Positions 10,290 through 21,003 of a stretch of DNA of 64,000 nucleotides are shown in pieces. The notes beneath the pieces are model-generated. The model saw nothing but the letters and a program-made list of their open reading frames with translations, ran no database searches and was not told where the DNA came from. This DNA is from Eremomyces bilateralis CBS 781.70 (lineage: Eukaryota; Ascomycota; Dothideomycetes; Eremomycetales; Eremomycetaceae): NCBI RefSeq assembly GCF_010015585.1, contig NW_022985088.1:126678-190677 (forward strand), written 5' to 3'. Each line of letters starts with the position of its first letter. Within the stretch, counting starts at the first letter, position 1. The translations under genes were made by a program, and so were the position numbers.

Positions 10290-12980
10290 CTAACAACTGC
10301 TCCCCGCCGTAGACGGAGCCCCGTCACTGGCTTCCGCGATCGTATCGACTCCTTCTTTGGGACGCCCCCAAGTACGAATGTGACCTATAATGGTCCGAGT
10401 TAGCAACGACAGCATCCCGGCTACCGCGGAGGCCGACTCACCGTTCATACAACTCGTCACCACCGCCTCCTCGACGAATCCCACCCAGCACAGCGGATGC
10501 TCGTCGACCTGCTTTGCCATCACCGGCGGTAGAAGCGCCGTCCGCGACCTCGGTTCGACGGGATGCACGATTTCCTGTTCGGCGAGCTCGTGGTCTGCTC
10601 CATCCTCGCCACTGGGCTGCCGTGATAGGTTGCTGTCGGATCGAAGATGTGTGGAGGACGATTCCGCCCGTGTCCGTGCGACGGCAAGGTGGCTGGAAAT
10701 GGAGGGTCGGTGTCGGACGGAGGCCTACGTGAGCAAATTGCTTTAGCCCGAGGTCACGGTGCTCCTAGAGTCGATAAACAAGGGGAGGGAGGGATGATAT
10801 GCACCGCAAATCAGACACTCGTCAGCAAGCATGACATCGCTTTTCTGCAACGGCTCAAAGGTATGGTCCGGTATACCGGCTGGTACCTGTTAATGGAATA
10901 GCCCGTGTGGGGATAATTCCGGGTCCGTCGGCTTCGGGGCAACAATCCTTACCCATGGAATTGACTGGTAAGATATGCGGCCCGTACCAGGGGTAAATGC
11001 CCGAGCCGAGGATAAGATTTTCAATGCATATCGAGCGAATTGAAAGAAAGTTCCACTTACTGCTCGAGGTCGGCCCAGCATGCCGACGCTAAAATCCCAT
11101 AGTAGGAGTCGACAATCCTCTCCTACACTGCCGAATCGATAATTTCGTTCGTCGCATCGCCAGGGATCGAAGGCAACCGACGTCACCCACGAGGCATGCC
11201 CCTGGCATCGTGCAACGAGAGCGCTGTCTGCCACCGACCAGATGGAAACGAGGTCGTCCTGACCGCCGGTCAAGATATATCGGCCGTCTGGAGACCAGGT
11301 CACACAGAGTAGAGCGCCGTAGTACGAATAGAATACATCGAGAAGCCTTTGACGCAATTGAGCATGGTGACAAGTTTGAGAAATGGAATGACATACTTCT
11401 CGTTGCAATAATCAAGCACTCGTAAGCCTCCATCATCACTGACGATGGCCAGGTATTTTGCATCTGGACTAATCGCGAAAGCGTTCACCCTGGCATTACT
11501 AATCTTCCAGAAAGACACGGGATTGGATTTCTGGTTCGTGCTTTGGACGCTCTTGCACACCTGTAACGTGAACGACTTCGCGCGTCCCGTACCGTTCGTG
11601 TGTTCGTTAATCGTCGATGACGCGCTTCCACTTGACGACGTTGCGCCATTTGCAGCGGAAGCGACATTCTGTGCTAAATTGGCAGCTGAAGCAAAGGCAT
11701 CGGTGGATGGGCGGGCCTGGGAATGAGGAGCAGCGGATGGGCGATCGGTGTTTTCGGGGGTGAATGGCGCGTCTTCCTTCTCTTTGTCATATACGACGAT
11801 CGAACCGTCAAAATGCGCCGCCATGAATAAATTCTCGGAGCCCGGAAGCCAGCGAATATCAGCGACGGCGGACGAGTTAATAATACCCTGGCCAGGACGT
11901 TAAAAAATGTTCGGTCCGCTTCAGGCGGAGAACCTACGTTTTTATTCAAACGGGCATACTTCTGGGACATCGGCTCATACCATATAATGTCCCCGGTCGA
12001 GAAACCGATCACCATATCCAAGTGTTGTTGGGATTTCGTGAGTTGGTTGATGTCGTGACAGAGTGCATGTGCCTTGGTAAACAATATCTTCGTGAGGTTC
12101 TCGTCCTATTCCACACGATGGATGAGTTCCTGTAAATGTGAAAATGGAGCTTGAAGGTTTCTCTCACCTTCTTCACATCGCTCAGATCCAACCACTGCAA
12201 CCCTCGATTGATGTTCGCAAATGCCAATATCCCCTGCGGATTGCGCTCTCCAAGTCTCTTCCCCAGCGATTCATGAGGAATCACCCGGGACACAAACGAT
12301 GAATTGCTCTTCACTATGTTGTTCTTCGGTTTTCGCCGCTTCGAGCCATCCTTCGTTTCTTTTGAATTAGGCTGTGGATACAACGCCGTGTTCCCCGCTC
12401 CAAACTGGGGGACCTGTGGCGCGTTCTCAGGAACTGAGCGCACAGTGCCAGCATTATGGGCTCCTCCGCCTAGGCCGCTACTCCATGCTGTTCGTGATAA
12501 GAGTAAAGAGGAGGGGTTTCGCCCAGTATTGCTGGCAGCTGGGCTGTCTTGCACGATGTCGCTCTTGCTTCCGGCCGCGGGGCTGCGGCTACTCGACGAC
12601 GGACCGGAGGTGGATGAGGATGGTGAAAGAATGATGAGAGACAGCTTCGTACCGGCTGCGGGAGGTGGTATCGTAGTTGCGAGGGGATTGGTGTTCTGTA
12701 CAGGTGCTTCGGAAGGATGGGGAGGCGGGGTCGCGAGAAGAAGGTCGTCGGTAAGATTGTAAGTGCCTGCCTATGTGGTCAGTTTGGGATTTTCTATGAG
12801 CCGTCGCTCGAAAAACAGCGTCGAGCCGTAATTCGACATACCTTCACCGAGCACCAATTGATATTCCGGCCCGGTGGGATGCGATAGCGTATTATTCGTC
12901 TCGAAGGGCTGTCCAGGGCCGCCAACGGAACTGTAGAACCCATCCGGCCGGGGTGGCGGAGGCAGTACGCTATACGCCAT
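10290..12980 (-). CDS. creC: WD40 protein CreC, partner of the CreB deubiquitinase (carbon catabolite repression)
   Basis: Seven exons are read on the minus strand: 12980-12842, 12766-12168, 12105-11938, 11887-11397, 11346-11061, 10724-10442 and 10384-10290, giving 686 residues. The protein opens [15 protein letters not shown], has a Pro/Ser-rich N-terminal region and a basic KRRKPKNN patch, then WD40 repeats ([48 protein letters not shown]). This matches CreC/Wdr20-Wdr48-type proteins, which stabilise and activate the CreB ubiquitin protease. Loss in Aspergillus nidulans alters carbon catabolite repression (known family biology). All phases agree across the six introns. The fifth intron, 11060-10725, is 336 nt, far longer than its neighbours. 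The downstream exon is fixed by the motif [11 protein letters not shown]. Exons 3-6 would be misread if introns were missed, because several contain in-frame continuations. Confidence 0.92.
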
Positions 12981-13805
12981 AATCCATCAGCATTGTTATC
13001 CGTATACCATATCAGAGATGTTGCGCGACTTGAAGCAGGACGACCACGGAATGCTCAGGTGGCTTGAGACAAGCCTTTCTATCATTGGCGCTGCGGTTGG
13101 CCTCGTGTTCACCAACCAAGGAACACGCCATGCGAGACATGGTGTACAAGCAATAGAGACAAGGGCCAAGAACATCACAGGACAACATATACAGAATCGT
13201 ATCATGCGGAGCAGAGTTTATACTTACAACATAGTGTTGGGAGCAGTTGAGACCCGAAGGATCCCAGGGCTTAGTTCTCAATGATAGGTTGAATAGACTG
13301 GCAATACTTTTCAGTTGCCCGGGTCGTTGGACCCATGCTTCATCACAGACTCGTGCCGCATGGTGACATTCAGTAACAGTGGAAAATGAACTCAAAGATC
13401 ACGACACAGCGTCAGATGAAGGTGAAGTATGAACTCATCCGGTGGAGTACCTACAGTATCGGGGCATCGGGATGTTGACGGAGTGGTGGGGCATTCGTTA
13501 TAAGCGGCAAGCCTACCCATCCAGTTACACCCCTCATCCTAGGGAACACGTTTGGGCCTGACTACAACATCTCTTTCCGTCATCCGGCATATGAAGACTC
13601 TCACGGCGTCTTAATCATTTCTCCTCGACTGGGCCGAGCGAAGTCGAGGGTTTGAAGAGGATCATCGCGCAGGAGCAATTGGAGAAGGCCAACGCGGGGT
13701 CCACTTACGGGCCGGAGCTGGGGAGACGGGCGAGGAAAGTTGACTCTGGATGTCAAAGACCGAAACTGACGACTCTCTCTTAGCGGCATATTTACTCTGG
13801 TCAAC
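12981..13805. promoter_or_regulatory. Divergent spacer between creC and the APH-type gene
   Basis: No supported gene. Overlapping short frames on both strands show no recognisable family. It should hold the creC promoter (minus strand) and the upstream region of the phosphotransferase gene (plus strand). Confidence 0.4.
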
Positions 13806-14846
13806 ATGTTTTGGTATGTCTGGCGTCTGTGATTTATTTCTAGGAAAATAACTAACCTTTAGTAGTCTTATGAGTCCACCTGTGGAAAATTCCGTAGTCC
13901 AAATAGACCAGGATCGCTGGTTACTAGGCGACGCAATGGTCTGTGAAGTTGTCTCAGAGGTATCAGAAAGTGCTTTGAAAAGTTGGAAAGATGATGATGG
14001 CAAAGTGTATTGACTTCGAGCGTTATCTGAAAGGATGGCGCGTCTACGAGATTAAGAGAATGTGGGAGCTCGAAAAGCGGCCTTATTCATCACGGAGGTA
14101 CTTCTGCGGCGGTTTGGAACATCGCAGGAACATTTATTAAGGCCAAAGCATGGCGAACTGAGATGCAACTGGAAAGCGACACAATTCAGTTTGTTAACCG
14201 AGTCTCGTCGCTCCCTACCCCAAAGATCGTCTACTCGTGGATAGATACTTATTGGAGTCGCTCGTTTCTCATTCTGGAATCAGTGAAAGGAAAGACCCTA
14301 GCTCAGGCGTGGGATACATTGTCTTCTGATCGCCGTACTCAACTCGCAAGTACAGTTGCACGTTTTTGCAAGGCTCTGGCGGCCATGACATCGGGAAGAC
14401 TAGAGACGGCGGATGGCACAGGCATAGTCGAACCATTTCTGATAGCGCGGCCTCCGGACTCCGAGCCTTCGTGGAAGCCACAGTTTCTAGGTCCGTATTC
14501 TATCGAGCTGCTTCAGTCTTATCTCGCGGACCCTTCGGCCACCAAGTCCAGGGCTATAGCACCCTTTCTCTTCTACTACGTTGACCTTGGACCGGGAAAT
14601 ATAATCGTCGATGACGATGGAGATCTCGTTGCGATTCTCGATTGGGAATCTGCAGCGTTTCATCCTATGTTTTGGCTCGGAACGAAGCCATTGCTTTCTG
14701 CTGGCTTTCTTCTCCCTAACGGGGATCGAAAGGCATGGGCAATTCTACTTACAAAAGCACTGGAGCTAGAGGGATTTGCACCGGATATGGACCGATATTT
14801 GACATGGAAAAGAGCTATCGGTAAAAATTTGATTGTTAGTGCCTAA
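13806..14846 (+). CDS. APH-type phosphotransferase-family protein, possibly a decaying gene
   Basis: A well-formed 49-nt intron (13814-13862, GTATGT donor, CTAAC branch, TTTAG acceptor) links an 8-nt first exon to a frame giving DRWLLGDAMVCEVVSE and KSWKDDDGKVY. That frame hits TGA at 14011. The rest of the family pattern continues in another frame from about 14031 (HHGGTSAAVWNIAGTF, then MQLESDTIQFV..., RSFLILESVKGKTL, DLGPGNIIVDDDG, ILDWESAAFHP) to a TAA at 14846. A 74-nt intron, 13960-14033, would join the frames but removes residues that resemble the family. A stop plus frameshift in a pseudogene is the alternative. The catalytic HxD is YVD: the Asp is kept and the His is lost. Fungal members are of mostly unknown substrate. 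Confidence 0.6.
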
Positions 14847-15396
14847 ACTCCCCGGGTTGGCTGTTAGACTCGTCCAAATGAAGCTCGACATGCCTTGTAG
14901 TGCAGACCTTGCACTTCATCGTTCACGTTGCAGGCCAAGGTTGGAAGTACGAAAGGCCTTGAGGCGTGGGCTGACTACCAGAAGACACCGACCCTATCCA
15001 GGGCTTCAAACAATAGGACTTAAAACAATCTTATTCGGATTGATTCACACGAACCTGCTAATGTTCGCTCGTAATCCATGCTCCGTACGCCCATTGGCGA
15101 CTGCGATACCAATTGCTGACACGGTCCTCCAATATCAATGCTGTCCGAGCCAAAGGCGCTGAGGAAAATGAACCAAGGAAACCCGCGCAGTGTCGTCCTC
15201 GACGAGGAAATCCGGCCGACTCCCTTCCGCCCACCGTTGTACATATGCAAAACCCACTGTCATCACCATGTTGGCCCCCCTCCCCGCCCATTCCAACCAT
15301 TCCATGATGCGTTACCCGTCGTGAAGGAAATCGTTTCGTGATCATATCGAAGCGACGGCCGCGCGCGTCGACAACAGGGATGAGAACGCGCGATAT
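14847..15396. other. Convergent 3' spacer
   Basis: This spacer lies between the ends of the phosphotransferase gene (+) and the Cdc2-like kinase gene (-). Nothing beyond short unsupported frames is seen. Confidence 0.4.
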
Positions 15397-16591
15397 TTAC
15401 TGGTACGTGCCGTTGATTCCGTGGATCCCGTTGGTGCCGTTGATTCGGGATCGTCCGCTCGAGAAGTACGGATGGACTCGCGCTTGCTTGGCGGAGAGGC
15501 GCATGGAGGGATCGAAGGCGAGCATCAGATCGAGCAGGTCGAGGCCGTGGTCGTCGAGACCGGGGACGAGAGGATTTTCCCAATTTCGTTGCCACTGGGG
15601 AAATGTGGACTTGTAGTCCGGGAAGCTTGAGACGCTTGGCCAGTTCTCTTCACTCGGGGTGCCGAGAAGCCTGCAGGTACGGAGGTTAGTCATGTCTACT
15701 TTATGACCGAGGAAAAGGGCGAAGCACGTACTTGAAGATTTTGAAGATCTCGTCGATCTCCGAGTCGCCGGGGAACAGCGGTTTCCGGGTGCACATTTCA
15801 GCAAAGATGCATCCGACGGACCACATATCGACACCAGTAGAGTACTGCTTGCCTCCAAGGAGGATCTCGGGAGAACGATACCAGAGAGTGACAACCTGCG
15901 AACCGATGTCAATATAAGGGCATCGCGAAGCTATATCATCCACTAACCTCGTGAGTATATGTTCGCAATGGAACGCCGAACGCCCGTGCAAGTCCGAAAT
16001 CTGCCAGCTTCAGAGTCCCATCCCGGTCGATCAATAAGTTTTGGGGCTTCAAGTCCCGATGCAGCACCCGGTGCGAATGGCAGTACTGTATGCCCTCCAC
16101 CAGGTTCACCATGAACTTCTTGACAATATCCGGACCCAGTCCGAGCGTGCTGAGCGTGGTACCCACCGCGGAGTCTGGAAGGGGTTTTCCTCGTCCACCG
16201 TCCGAGACGGGCAGCGATTCCATGTACTTCTTGAGGTCGAGGTCGAGGTATTCGAAGACGAGGTAGAGTTTGTGACCGTCGGCGTGAACAATGTTCAGTA
16301 GGCGGACGATAGCGGGGTTGTTCAGTTCTTTGAGGAGGGAGATCTCTCGAATGGCGGTGGATGGGACACCTTCATCCTCTGCCTCGAGGCGGATCTTCTT
16401 GAGGGCGACGACTTTGTTCGAGGTGAGGTCTCGAGCTTTGTATACCACACCGTACGTCCCTAGGGATCGAGATGTCAGATGAGGAATTCTTGATGGAGGG
16501 GTCGTAGTTCAAATGACAACACTGAGGACATGTTATCAGTAACGGGTTACATACCTTCGCCTATCTTCTCCATCTTCTGGTAGTTCTCCAT
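15397..16591 (-). CDS. nimX: Cyclin-dependent kinase Cdc2/NimX (PSTAIRE type)
   Basis: Four exons (16591-16555, 16459-15948, 15895-15732, 15670-15397) encode 328 residues. The first residues are [16 protein letters not shown], so the inhibitory T14-Y15 pair in the glycine loop is present. [24 protein letters not shown] and the activation-loop sequence RTYTHEVVTLWYR follow. An insert of about 25 residues in the kinase domain ([12 protein letters not shown] and following), typical of Aspergillus NimX, is present. The family is the single essential mitotic CDK acting with B-type cyclins in the nucleus. The C-terminal tail repeats ING-T and NGI steps ([15 protein letters not shown]), reflecting a short tandem repeat in the DNA at about 15397-15445. 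The kinase could in principle be a second PSTAIRE CDK, but the T14-Y15 start and insert favour Cdc2. Confidence 0.93.
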
Positions 16592-17210
16592 GATTAGCAG
16601 ACAATCGATCGAGGAGAAACGTAATTGAATGTCTGTAGCCAACGCTGTTGATACCCAGAAACGAAAGGGATGGTGACGGTTCGGTACAGACAAAAGAGAA
16701 ACCAAAGATGGAATTGAAATCTCTCTGATGGACAAAGTGCACGCAACGATGATCCAACCGGTTGCTGTTAGTTAGTAGAGAAGTTTCTGAACAAATTGAC
16801 GAAGGTGATGGATATGATTATTATGTTTCTCAGCGGGTTGAGTGGGAGACTGCTATGGTGGGTGATGGCCATGGGTCAGACCTGTGTGGGTAAACATACG
16901 GACCCTGGTGAGTTGGGGGCTTGTCGCGGTTGCACCGCGATGCAGATGCGTTCTCATGTGTGATTCGCTGATGTCGCGTCCGAGTCCCTGGATGCCTGGA
17001 TTGAATGCCTTGATGCCCGATACCCTCAATCAGGATCATAGATATAAAAAACAATTCAAAACATCCAGAGCAGTGTGCCCTGATGACTTGATCAAGTTAA
17101 GCTAAACTATTAAATCACCGAAGGCTTTATTTTCATCCATCTATCCCTGCATCATTTATTCCGTAAGCAGACCATATCTTCCCACATTTGCCTAGCAACG
17201 AGGTCATGAT
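16592..17210. promoter_or_regulatory. Divergent promoter region, nimX (-) and AlkB-type gene (+)
   Basis: A 619-base spacer between two head-to-head genes. It should carry both promoters. I see no strong core element that I can name, and no other gene. Confidence 0.5.
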
Positions 17211-18482
17211 ATGAGTCCACAAATGCTGGATGCGCATGCGAAGCCGCCAGACAATGTCCGCTCTCTGTACAAACGATATCAGCGTATGAGACCCGAGGAA
17301 CTGAAAACTGACCCGTTGATCCTTGATTTCTCTAAGAACATCGATACATTCGACCAGCAGGAAGCTGCTGGTCTTAAAATTATTGGCGTCATTGGGAGAG
17401 AGACTCTCCAAGATGCCTTCACAAACTTCGACCCCAAATTCTCAGACGGCAGCCAAGACACGAAGGTCTTTGAGCACGCAGATATGCCTGGTGGGTCATC
17501 CACGCTCCGCGAAACTCTTTTCTGTAAAGAGGATGATTTCGCAGCGGATTGCATTGCCACGTTGAACCGTTTCGGAATATCCTGACATGCCCCAGGTTTG
17601 CATATCATCCCATCCCTTCTTCCTCCAAGCATCCAATCGTCTCTTTTAAACCGCATGCTTCATCGAGACCTTTCCAATCCTAGTCACCAAACCAACATTC
17701 ATCTTCATTACAATGTCACGTACCCAGAGCCCCCGGCTTCCTCGTTCTTTTCTTCCAAAGTCGGCGAGGCCTCAACGAACTCCGAACCCACCTTCATACC
17801 CAAGAATCCCGAAGTGCACAAGCCATTGGCATTGACGAGCGTGCTTGCCAAAAAGCTTCGATGGGTTACTTTTGGAGGGCAGTACGATTGGACTGCTAAA
17901 GTCTATCCTGAAGACGCTAAAGCTCTACCGCCATTCCCGAGCGACATTGGAAACCTCATCTCGGATTTGTTCCCCGACACGCTAGCAGAGGCTGCGATCT
18001 TGAACTTTTATTCTCCAGGCGACACTCTGAGCGTGCATCGCGATGTGAGTGAAACCACAGACCGCGGCCTAGTCAGCTTGAGCTTCGGCTGTGACGGGAT
18101 ATTTATCATTGGACCCGAGCCGGAGACGAGCGAATTTGATCCAAGAGACGGAGAACGGCCTATCCCAAACCCGAGTGGGTGCATTGCGCTCCGCTTGAGA
18201 TCGGGAGATGCCGTTTATATGGCTGGAAAGTCGAGGTTCGCCTGGCATGGCGTCCCGCAAATTATACGAGGCACATGTCCCGGCTGGCTCGAACAATGGC
18301 CGGCCACCGCGGATTCGGGGGATGATAATGTCCACAAGAGTGATGGAGATGTACTGCTACCTGACCAAATGGCGGATGACTTCGGCAGGTGGAGAGGATG
18401 GATGAAGAACAAACGTATCAATCTGAATGTCAGGCAAATGCAAGAGGAGTCGTCCAAGCAGAACAGGTATACCACTGCATAG
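17211..18482 (+). CDS. AlkB-type Fe(II)/2-oxoglutarate dioxygenase (ALKBH1-like nucleic acid demethylase)
   Basis: Two exons, 17211-17490 and 17596-18482, encode 388 residues. A 105-nt intron (GTGGGT donor, CTGAC branch, CCCAG acceptor) joins ADMPG to LHIIPSLLPP, the expected AlkB junction. Without it, an in-frame TGA at 17583 would split the gene. Family motifs: the metal ligands H and D in SVHRDVSE, the distal His in FAWHGVPQI, and the 2-oxoglutarate-binding arginines in RINLNVRQ. LNFYSPGDTLSVHRD and SFGCDGIFIIG are the jelly-roll core strands. ALKBH1 relatives oxidatively demethylate DNA, tRNA or other methylated substrates in the nucleus or mitochondria; the substrate here is not predictable. 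The N-terminal ~90 residues are less conserved but contain the family's Lys/Arg-rich opening. Confidence 0.92.
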
Positions 18483-19412
18483 AGAAACCCCCCAGAAGTG
18501 GAAATATATGAGATTGCTTCTAATACAGCGCATACTGCGGATGAAGGCATTATAGCATCATAACGGAGTTTTGTGTCTTAGATTAGTCCATTCAAGTCTT
18601 TCCAATGTAAAAAAGGACGATGGTGGCGTTGGAGCATGGAAATACTGTCTCGCTATTCAAGATGCACTTCGTACTCTCTCCAGGAAAGATGCTCATTTGT
18701 AGCCAAACAATTGTAATTTTTGAGATGCACATAGTTTCCGATGACTAGAAGCGACGAAAGAGCGAAATTTACGAAGATTTATAAGAGTTACAATGTGCGT
18801 AGAGCCTCTGAGCTAGTTCAATGTCAAAGTACCTCAAATTCATTCCAGCATGGAGGGTGTTCCATGACGCAGTGAGGGAGGTTAATGGCCGTTCCTTGAG
18901 TCAGAATTTGCTCAATAGTTTGTGTCCATATGATACCAGTTGGTTGTAAATGGCTAATCCATTCGTTTACATCCTCCTGCTGGATATAGGTACATCCTCA
19001 AATCCCTAAGGAGACGCATGTAAACCATCTGATCTAACATCCAAACAAACTGCTGTTCCAGGATTTGAGTACGGGCATCACCCATTCCATATGCCGGCCC
19101 CATGAGGGTAGATGGTGGGCGAGAAGTATGAGGCGTTGAAACGGATGGTTCGATGATAGAACCCTGGTGGTGAAGACAATCTTCGGAGACCGCTGCCAAA
19201 CTGATAGTAGGCTGGCGATGCCAGGATAGCCTTGATGACTCAGGAGAATGAAACCTCTCTTGATAGATGGAAGTCATCGTTGAATACTACTGGCTTCGCC
19301 GATTTTTTATTCGTGCCCCATTCAGTGCCACCACCTCTTCCCGCCGCAAGCATCTGCGGTACCAGTTCGATAGTCACCCACTCCGGCCTGCAACGTTCTT
19401 GAACCGTGCAGA
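18483..19412. other. Convergent intergenic stretch
   Basis: About 930 bases between the AlkB-type gene (+) and the GH18-UBA gene (-). Only short frames without family signals are present. It should hold both 3' ends. Confidence 0.4.
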
Positions 19413-20592
19413 TTAGCTATCGAACAAAAAGGAAGCAGCCAGATCCACATTCCCATCCGCCGCATCCATGGCCTGAATCGCCTCCGCCATATCCACTCCC
19501 AGCGCCATGAGCGTGTCCAAATCTTCCCCTTTCCACCGTGTTTGCAGCTGCCCTCCCCAGGCCTGAGCCGGGTTCCGCAATCTAGCATCAATGCTCGGCT
19601 GGACACCTGTCGAACGCGTCCGTATCACCGATCCTAGCTCTTGGGCCCACTCCCATGGCTCGTTCGTCCCCTCCCGCTCAAGCCCCGCGTTGAAATACTC
19701 CCAGCCCATCACGCCGCCGAAATTTGGGAACGCGGCCCGCACGGCGGCGAGAACGGTCTTCATTCGGGGTAAGTGGACGTGGCCTGCACCGTTCGCGGGG
19801 TTGGTGATTAAGCCAAGGACGATTCGGGAAGGGTCCCATCCTTGAGCGATCAAGGAGGCGTAAAGGAACGGATTCGAGGCGTCGCCCCAGTTGCAGTAGG
19901 TGATGGCGGAGTAGAACGATATGATGGGCGCAGTCGGTGGCGCCTCGGGTGTGGACGTGACGAGCGATTGGCACCATGTCTCGAGTTCAAAGTAGGAGAA
20001 GCCCGAAAGATGCGGTAACCCGGGTATCAGAGCTGTAGCGACGGGAGCGAGTGAAAGGATGAAGGACGGTCCGAAGTCCAAGCGGAGGCGGGTTAGGAGC
20101 CGTTGGACAGATGCGACGGGGATTTCTTCTTCGATCGAGAGGTCGAGTCCATCCAGGCGATGTCTCCGTACCACCTCTTCGAGAGGGCGGTAGTATGCCT
20201 CGAACTGGGACAAATGATCAGTCAGTGGCCTTCAATACTTGCCATTCGGAGCATACGGAAGAATCATCTCCGCTGAGCCGTAGAAAGCTGCCATGCGCCG
20301 CTCCTCCGAGCATGCCCATCACCTTGATTCCCGAGCCCTGGAGCCATGCCACTTCCTGCCAGAGAGTATTGAACTTGGCGGCGTCCGGCGGATCATCGTT
20401 AAGTGTGATATTCCCCGGTCCGTTATTAATATGTATCGCTGCGACTATGACGTGCGTAACTCCTGTGCTTTTGGTGATGAGAGGAAGGACCGAGATAACG
20501 TTGCCCAAGGAGTCATGATGTGTTTGATAGTACAAAATCAGGCGAGGTCCTTCATGTACAGGAAGAAGATCCTGCCTAACCGCTGGCGCCAT
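19413..20592 (-). CDS. GH18 (chitinase-like) protein with a C-terminal UBA domain
   Basis: Exons 20592-20257 and 20204-19413 encode 375 residues. The intron has a GTATGC donor, an ACTGAC branch and a CCCAG acceptor. The body has the GH18 barrel landmarks: LILYYQTHH (strand 1), an HVIVAAIHINNG strand, LGGAAHGSF, the catalytic strand DGLDLSIEE at residues 130-138, and a terminal MGWEYFNAG tryptophan motif. The consensus DxxDxDxE reads D130-x-x-D133-x-S135-x-E137: the acid Glu is kept and the third Asp is Ser. There is no signal peptide, so the protein is probably cytosolic. The last ~40 residues (LDTLMALGVDMAEAIQAM, then GNVDLAASFLF) fit a UBA ubiquitin-binding fold. This suggests a link between glycan recognition and ubiquitin, for example clearance of misfolded glycoproteins; that is inference. 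The start is the ATG at 20592, because the frame further upstream offers only a TTG. Confidence 0.85.
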
Positions 20593-21003
20593 GTGTGAGG
20601 TCAAAGAAGATTTCCCAAAATTATAGTAACTATCATCGCGGATGTTTCATTGAATGAGACATGCTACAGCAAGTCTGTGACACCAGCAGGAATGATATTG
20701 GATTCTCAACCTTACGGTCCCAATGAGAATCGTGATTCACTTAAATCAAAGAGTTGGACACCGCCCCCCACGATTGGATGTTTGGGATTTTCTCGAGGGT
20801 ACTGGATTGCTTTCTGGAAGCAATGTTGGCTGGTCCTCTTGAACCCTAAACCCTATTTCACGCGGTACCCACGGTCCAGACAACGGGATGTCGATCTCAA
20901 CTAGACGCAACGCAAGACGCTCATTAGAGCCATGCATATAGCACATACCTATTCCACCAGGGAAGGCGTAGCATTAGCGGCATCTAAATAGTACTACATA
21001 AGC
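20593..21003. other. Spacer upstream of the GH18-UBA gene
   Basis: About 410 bases between two minus-strand genes. It should contain the GH18-UBA promoter and the hydrolase 3' end. No further feature is supported. Confidence 0.4.

Noticed and set aside
17583-17585. In-frame TGA that seems to split the AlkB-type gene into two
   Set aside because: It lies inside a 105-nt intron with clean donor, branch and acceptor; splicing restores the family sequence ADMPG-LHIIP.
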